From an uncultured Clostridia bacterium (GTDB lineage: Bacteria; Bacillota; Clostridia; Oscillospirales; Acutalibacteraceae), in the NCBI GenBank assembly GCA_937912045.1, contig CALDPI010000087.1, forward strand, positions 1 to 9,381: a stretch of 9,381 bases of DNA, given 5' to 3'. The position numbers were made by a program, and so were the translations under genes. Every line of letters begins with the position of its first letter. Within the stretch, counting starts at the first letter, position 1. Positions 6,529-9,381 of this stretch are shown in pieces. The notes beneath the pieces were generated by a model. The model was given only the letters and a program-made list of their open reading frames with translations. It was not told the DNA's origin and did no database searches.

Positions 6529-7755
6529 TTATTCTGCCGACATTCTGAAAAGTGAGCCGACCTTTATCGGTCGGTCACAGGGGATTTTGACCGTCATCAT
6601 TGGGTGTGGCGCTGTATCAATCGCGTTGCCGTTTTCGTCATACATTTCGTCTGCCTTTATGATAAACGGCTCTTCCCTTGGGGAAAGGCAGTCAAAAACC
6701 TGTCCGCGAAGGAATTTATTCTTAAGTGTGAGCGACACCATTCCGTCCGAATAATCGGTCGCGACACCTGCAACGGTATAATCCCTTATATACCCTGCAG
6801 ACGCATAGGTCTGCGCGTTTTCGGGACGTCCGAAATAGAAGCCGTGCGAATAGGTGCGGTGACTTATCTTATTAAGCTCCTCCATTACCCAGGCAGGCAG
6901 TCGCCACTCGCCCGGAAGGCCAAGGCTGTCAACCGCGCCACGATATGCGTTTGCCGTGACGGCAACGTAGTAATGGGATTTTGCTCTGCCCTCGATTTTA
7001 AGACTCGAGACGCCTGCCGCAACCATTTTATCAAGGTGCTCTGCCATACACAAATCATTAGAATTCAGAATGTAGGTGCCCTTGTCGGTTTCGGTTATGT
7101 CAAAATACTGTCCGGGGCGTTTTTCCTCCATAAGCGAATAGCTCCATCGGCACGGCTGGGCGCAATCGCCCCTGTTGGCATCTCTGCCCGTCATATAGCT
7201 TGATAACAGGCATCTTGCCGAAAAGGACACACACATTGCGCCGTGGACAAAGGCCTCCAGCTCGAGCTCTTTGGGTGTTTTTGCGCGGATTTCGGCAATT
7301 TCCTCAAGCGGCAGTTCCCTTGCGAGAACGACCCTGTCTGCACCCATATCTGCAAAGGCACGCGCCGTTTCATAATTGACAATGCCCGACTGCACCGAAA
7401 CGTGCAGCTGCTGACGCGGAGCATATTTTTTCACAAGGCCGATGGTGCCGAGGTCGGACGCGATAATAGCATCAACACCGACGTCTGAGAGCAGCTCAAG
7501 ATGGGCAGGAAGCCGCATAATTTCGTCGTTATGCGGAATGGTGTTACAGGTGACGTGCACATTGACACCGTGCGCATGGGCATATTCTACGCCCTTTCGC
7601 AAATCGTCCTCACCGAAGTTTTTTGCGGCGGTGCGCATTCCAAACTCCTCCCCCGCGAGATAGACGGCGTCGGCGCCGAAATCGACCGCCGCTTTAAGCC
7701 TTTCTATATCTCCTGCAGGGCACAAAAGCTCGGGTAGTTTAATCGTAGTACTCAT
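6529..7755 (-). CDS. Peptidase U32 family protein, probable tRNA 5-hydroxyuridine modification protein (TrhP-like)
   Basis: The 408-residue protein opens with KLPELLCPAGDIERLKAAVDFGADAVY (6-32), the beginning of the U32 TIM-barrel domain. It carries the family signature EAFVHGAMCVSFSARCLLS (167-185) followed by GDCAQPCRW. The four cysteines C175, C182, C198 and C202 match the cluster conserved in TrhP/YegQ and YrrN/YrrO proteins, thought to bind iron-sulfur. Those proteins are needed for prephenate-dependent hydroxylation of wobble U34 in tRNA; the old peptidase label is based on few members. SLKIEGRAKSHYYVA (251-265) and the C-terminal beta-barrel part are also typical. Its ATG (7755) lies within the end of mltG, overlapping by 17 bp with only a weak GGA upstream, so translation is probably coupled. 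Some Firmicutes carry two U32 genes in tandem; only one is here. The protein ends at a strong terminator. Confidence 0.93.
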   Translation of the reverse strand: MSTTIKLPELLCPAGDIERLKAAVDFGADAVYLAGEEFGMRTAAKNFGEDDLRKGVEYAHAHGVNVHVTCNTIPHNDEIMRLPAHLELLSDVGVDAIIASDLGTIGLVKKYAPRQQLHVSVQSGIVNYETARAFADMGADRVVLARELPLEEIAEIRAKTPKELELEAFVHGAMCVSFSARCLLSSYMTGRDANRGDCAQPCRWSYSLMEEKRPGQYFDITETDKGTYILNSNDLCMAEHLDKMVAAGVSSLKIEGRAKSHYYVAVTANAYRGAVDSLGLPGEWRLPAWVMEELNKISHRTYSHGFYFGRPENAQTYASAGYIRDYTVAGVATDYSDGMVSLTLKNKFLRGQVFDCLSPREEPFIIKADEMYDENGNAIDTAPHPMMTVKIPCDRPIKVGSLFRMSAE

Positions 7756-9067
7756 AAATCCAGTTCTTCTCTGCCTTTAACTTTCTTATAATTGCATTGT
7801 GCTCCTTGAGCGAATAGGTGTAATAAAAATTCATCTTTGCATCGGTAACAAAATAGGTTGCCTTACAGGCAGTGTCGGGGTCACAGGCTGCCTCGATTGC
7901 TTTTTTGCTCGGCGAGCAATAAGGTCCGGGGGGAATTCCTGCGTTTTTGTTGGTGTCGTATCTGCCCTTGCCGTATTTGTATTTTGCGGTGGGCGACGAG
8001 CCAAGCAACGGATTTTCCCATTCGTTCAGACGGTTATAAAACACCTGTGCAACGCTCTTCATCTGTTCGGGGTTGCCGCTTGCCTCAAGCTCGACAACCG
8101 ATGCCATTGTCAGAATTTCGTGTATGGAATAGCCCATATCGGTCGCCTTTTTGCGAAGCTCGTCTGTCAGGACGCTATCCATTTTAGCGAGCATTTTGTC
8201 AATGGCAAGCTCAGCACATTCTGCCGAATCCTCATAACAGTAAAACTCGTAAGTATCGGGGAAAAGATAACCTTCAAAGCGGTAATAAACCTGCTCTGTC
8301 GGGAGAGCCTCTACAAAGTCGTATTTGTAGCGGTCGCTGTCCATCGCTTTTATGAAATCTGCGCGTGTGCAGACGCCGTTTTTAACAAGCAGCTCGATAA
8401 TATCGTCGATTGACGCGCGCTCGGGTATGGTGACACGCACGCTTTCAGCGGTGGCACCCTCTGTTCTTAAAAGCTCCGTAAGCTCGCTATAGCCCAGCTC
8501 ATTTTTAAAGCTGTAAACGCCGTACTGATACTGTCCGTCATAGCCCATAAGCTTTGAATAAACGCGGAACATAAGCGGACTGTTTATGGCGTTGACCTCT
8601 TTGAGCTCCTCTGCGATGGCGCGTGTGGAGGCACCCTTTTCAATCTCGACCACGACCTCTACACCACGGCCAACACCGATGCCCAGATATTCTGCACCGA
8701 AAAGGATTATGACAAATGCAAGCAAAAGAGAGGAAACGAATATTATACCAATGCGCAAAAGCGCACTGCCAACGCCCGTTTTTTTGCGTTTTTTCTTTGC
8801 TTCAAACGATTCTGTATCTAACGTCATACGATCATTTGTCGGTGTTCGCATCGCAGGTCTTCTTTTTATAACCAACGGATCGACACTTTTTTCGTCATCC
8901 GATTTTTCATTATCGCAGACACCTTCCGGAGCATCGCATTTTTCTGCAACGGTTTCGGCATCATTCGTCTCTTGCGTCTGAACTTCAGAAATCACTTTTT
9001 CGCCGCACTCGGTGCAAAAAACGGCATTTTCTTCCATCTCTGCCCCGCATTTTACGCATTTTCCCAT
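7739..9067 (-). CDS. mltG: Endolytic murein transglycosylase MltG with an N-terminal zinc ribbon
   Basis: MltG cleaves nascent glycan strands at the outer face of the membrane and so helps set their length. This 442-residue protein has, in order: a zinc ribbon with C4-x2-C7 and C18-x2-C21 in the usual FCTECGEK context; an acidic low-complexity linker (about 25-65); a basic patch KKKRKK (91-96); one membrane helix (about 101-123) oriented N-inside; a LysM-like region (about 136-190); and the YceG/MltG catalytic domain. The conserved glutamate of ASVVELEA (E326) aligns with the family's catalytic residue, followed by VAQVFYNRL (339-347), SSPTAKYKYG, AGIPPGP (376-382) and YSLKEHN (418-424). The ribbon therefore lies in the cytoplasm while catalysis is outside. 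Most MltG proteins I know lack such a domain. The start is firm: AAAGGAGGT sits 5 nt before the ATG. The gene leads a two-gene unit with the U32 gene. Confidence 0.95.
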   Translation of the reverse strand: MGKCVKCGAEMEENAVFCTECGEKVISEVQTQETNDAETVAEKCDAPEGVCDNEKSDDEKSVDPLVIKRRPAMRTPTNDRMTLDTESFEAKKKRKKTGVGSALLRIGIIFVSSLLLAFVIILFGAEYLGIGVGRGVEVVVEIEKGASTRAIAEELKEVNAINSPLMFRVYSKLMGYDGQYQYGVYSFKNELGYSELTELLRTEGATAESVRVTIPERASIDDIIELLVKNGVCTRADFIKAMDSDRYKYDFVEALPTEQVYYRFEGYLFPDTYEFYCYEDSAECAELAIDKMLAKMDSVLTDELRKKATDMGYSIHEILTMASVVELEASGNPEQMKSVAQVFYNRLNEWENPLLGSSPTAKYKYGKGRYDTNKNAGIPPGPYCSPSKKAIEAACDPDTACKATYFVTDAKMNFYYTYSLKEHNAIIRKLKAEKNWIYEYYD

Positions 9068-9072
9068 TTTGT

Positions 9073-9081
9073 ACCTCCTTT
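9073..9081 (-). promoter_or_regulatory. Strong ribosome binding site of mltG
   Basis: AAAGGAGGT on the minus strand, 5 nt before ATG 9067, is close to a perfect anti-16S match. It matters because it shows translation begins ahead of the zinc ribbon, so the ribbon is part of the MltG chain and not an artefact of a long open frame. Confidence 0.88.
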
Positions 9082-9184
9082 ATATTTAATATGTTTATAA
9101 AACTCGATAGTATTTATTTATTTTAGAAATTATATTAAATATAAATCTTCCTTATATAATTTAAAATCCAATTAAAATTCACTT

Positions 9185-9212
9185 CATAACCTTCCGAATC
9201 CATCTGGTTATG
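9185..9212. repeat. Inverted repeat CATAACC-N14-GGTTATG
   Basis: Two perfect 7-bp arms (9185-9191 and 9206-9212) flank a 14-nt spacer. It lies about 118 bp upstream of the mltG ATG and just before the plus-strand DUF4116-like fragment, so it could be an operator or a hairpin at the end of a lost gene. There is no U-run beside it, so it is not an intrinsic terminator. In DNA this AT-rich, a 7-bp inverted repeat can occur by chance. Confidence 0.3.
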
Positions 9213-9233
9213 TAATTCATATAAACTAATTAA

Positions 9234-9381
9234 AATAGAAAATATCCTTTTAGTGATAAAGAAATAGTTTTAAAGGCTATTGAAAATAATCCAGAATCAT
9301 TAGAATTTGTAAGTGATAGATTAAAATGTGATAGAGAAGTCGTATATAATTCTGTAAGTAAAGCTCGGATGGACATATTGC
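9234..9381 (+). pseudogene. DUF4116-like repeat fragment without a start codon (runs off the right edge)
   Basis: After an in-frame TAA at 9231-9233 a plus-strand frame stays open for 49 codons to the window end. It includes DKEIVLKAIENNPESLEFVS (residues 8-27 of the frame) followed by DRLK-CDREVVYNSV. The pattern D-K/R-E-hydrophobic-V repeated after about 25 residues, with N-N-P-x-x-L-x-F between, is that of DUF4116 repeats, which occur in tandem in proteins of unknown function. No ATG, GTG or TTG precedes the repeat in frame and no Shine-Dalgarno is visible; the first ATG is at 9369. It is therefore either the decayed 5' end of a gene, a frameshifted copy, or a sequence-end artefact. Its codons are strongly A/T-ending, unlike the genes to the left. 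Function unknown. Confidence 0.45.

Larger units (their letters stand above)
9068..9381. other. AT-rich segment upstream of mltG
   Basis: Base composition changes sharply here: by hand count 9121-9360 has about 22% G+C, while the coding region to the left is visibly near balance. It must carry the mltG promoter. A TATAAT lies at 9134-9129 on the minus strand, giving a leader of about 55 nt, but no acceptable -35 is found at 16-18 bp, so this is only a candidate. The segment also contains a 28-bp inverted repeat and a plus-strand coding fragment (both listed separately). No terminator, tRNA or insertion sequence end was seen. Confidence 0.6.

Noticed and set aside
7739..9067. A frameshift or accidental joining of a separate zinc-ribbon gene to mltG.
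   Set aside because: The frame is continuous, begins with a near-perfect ribosome site, and the linker leads smoothly into a normal positive-inside membrane anchor.
9135..9203. Minus-strand mini frame of 22 codons (MDSEGYEVNFNW...), open further upstream without a start.
   Set aside because: No ribosome site and no recognisable family, and it lies in DNA of such low G+C that short frames are uninformative. It could be the tail of a lost gene, but nothing supports that.
9068..9381. An insertion sequence, phage attachment site or CRISPR array in the AT-rich end.
   Set aside because: No transposase or integrase fragment, no target duplication and no regular direct repeats were found; only one short inverted repeat is present.

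Overview
The window looks like a stretch of chromosome from a low-to-moderate-GC Firmicute, most likely an uncultured member of the Clostridia (Oscillospiraceae/Ruminococcaceae-like). This rests on the style of the proteins (clostridial MltG, HinT, ComEC, U32 family), purine-rich Shine-Dalgarno sites and a textbook sigma-A promoter; the placement is inference from recognition, not from a search. All seven substantial genes are on the minus strand, so transcription runs from high to low coordinates.

Layout from right to left along transcription. (1) 9381-9068: an AT-rich segment (about 22% G+C over 9121-9360 by hand count, far below the genes beside it). It holds a start-less plus-strand fragment resembling DUF4116 repeats and a 28-bp inverted repeat. 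(2) 9067-6529: mltG, carrying an unusual N-terminal zinc ribbon, overlaps by 17 bp a U32-family gene of the tRNA-hydroxylation type. This pair ends in a strong bidirectional intrinsic terminator at 6497-6522. (3) 6460-4847: a class B penicillin-binding protein whose motifs differ slightly from the canonical ones and whose own promoter is hard to place. (4) 4850-4822: a near-consensus promoter (TTGACA, 17 bp, TATACT) overlapping the PBP stop codon. It drives alaS, a HinT-type HIT protein, an adenine-phosphoribosyltransferase-like gene and finally comEC, which runs off the left edge. A small hairpin sits just before the comEC start.

Functionally the window combines cell-envelope enzymes (MltG cleaves nascent glycan strands, the PBP cross-links peptides), translation quality control (AlaRS, U32/TrhP-type tRNA modification), adenine nucleotide handling (HinT, APRT-like) and DNA uptake (ComEC). 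No mobile element, CRISPR array, tRNA or rRNA was seen. Most of the content is ordinary core genome. The points most worth a second look are the zinc-ribbon/MltG fusion, the DUF4116-like fragment in the AT-rich end, the expression logic of the PBP, and the possible chemical link between alaS, hinT and the APRT-like gene.
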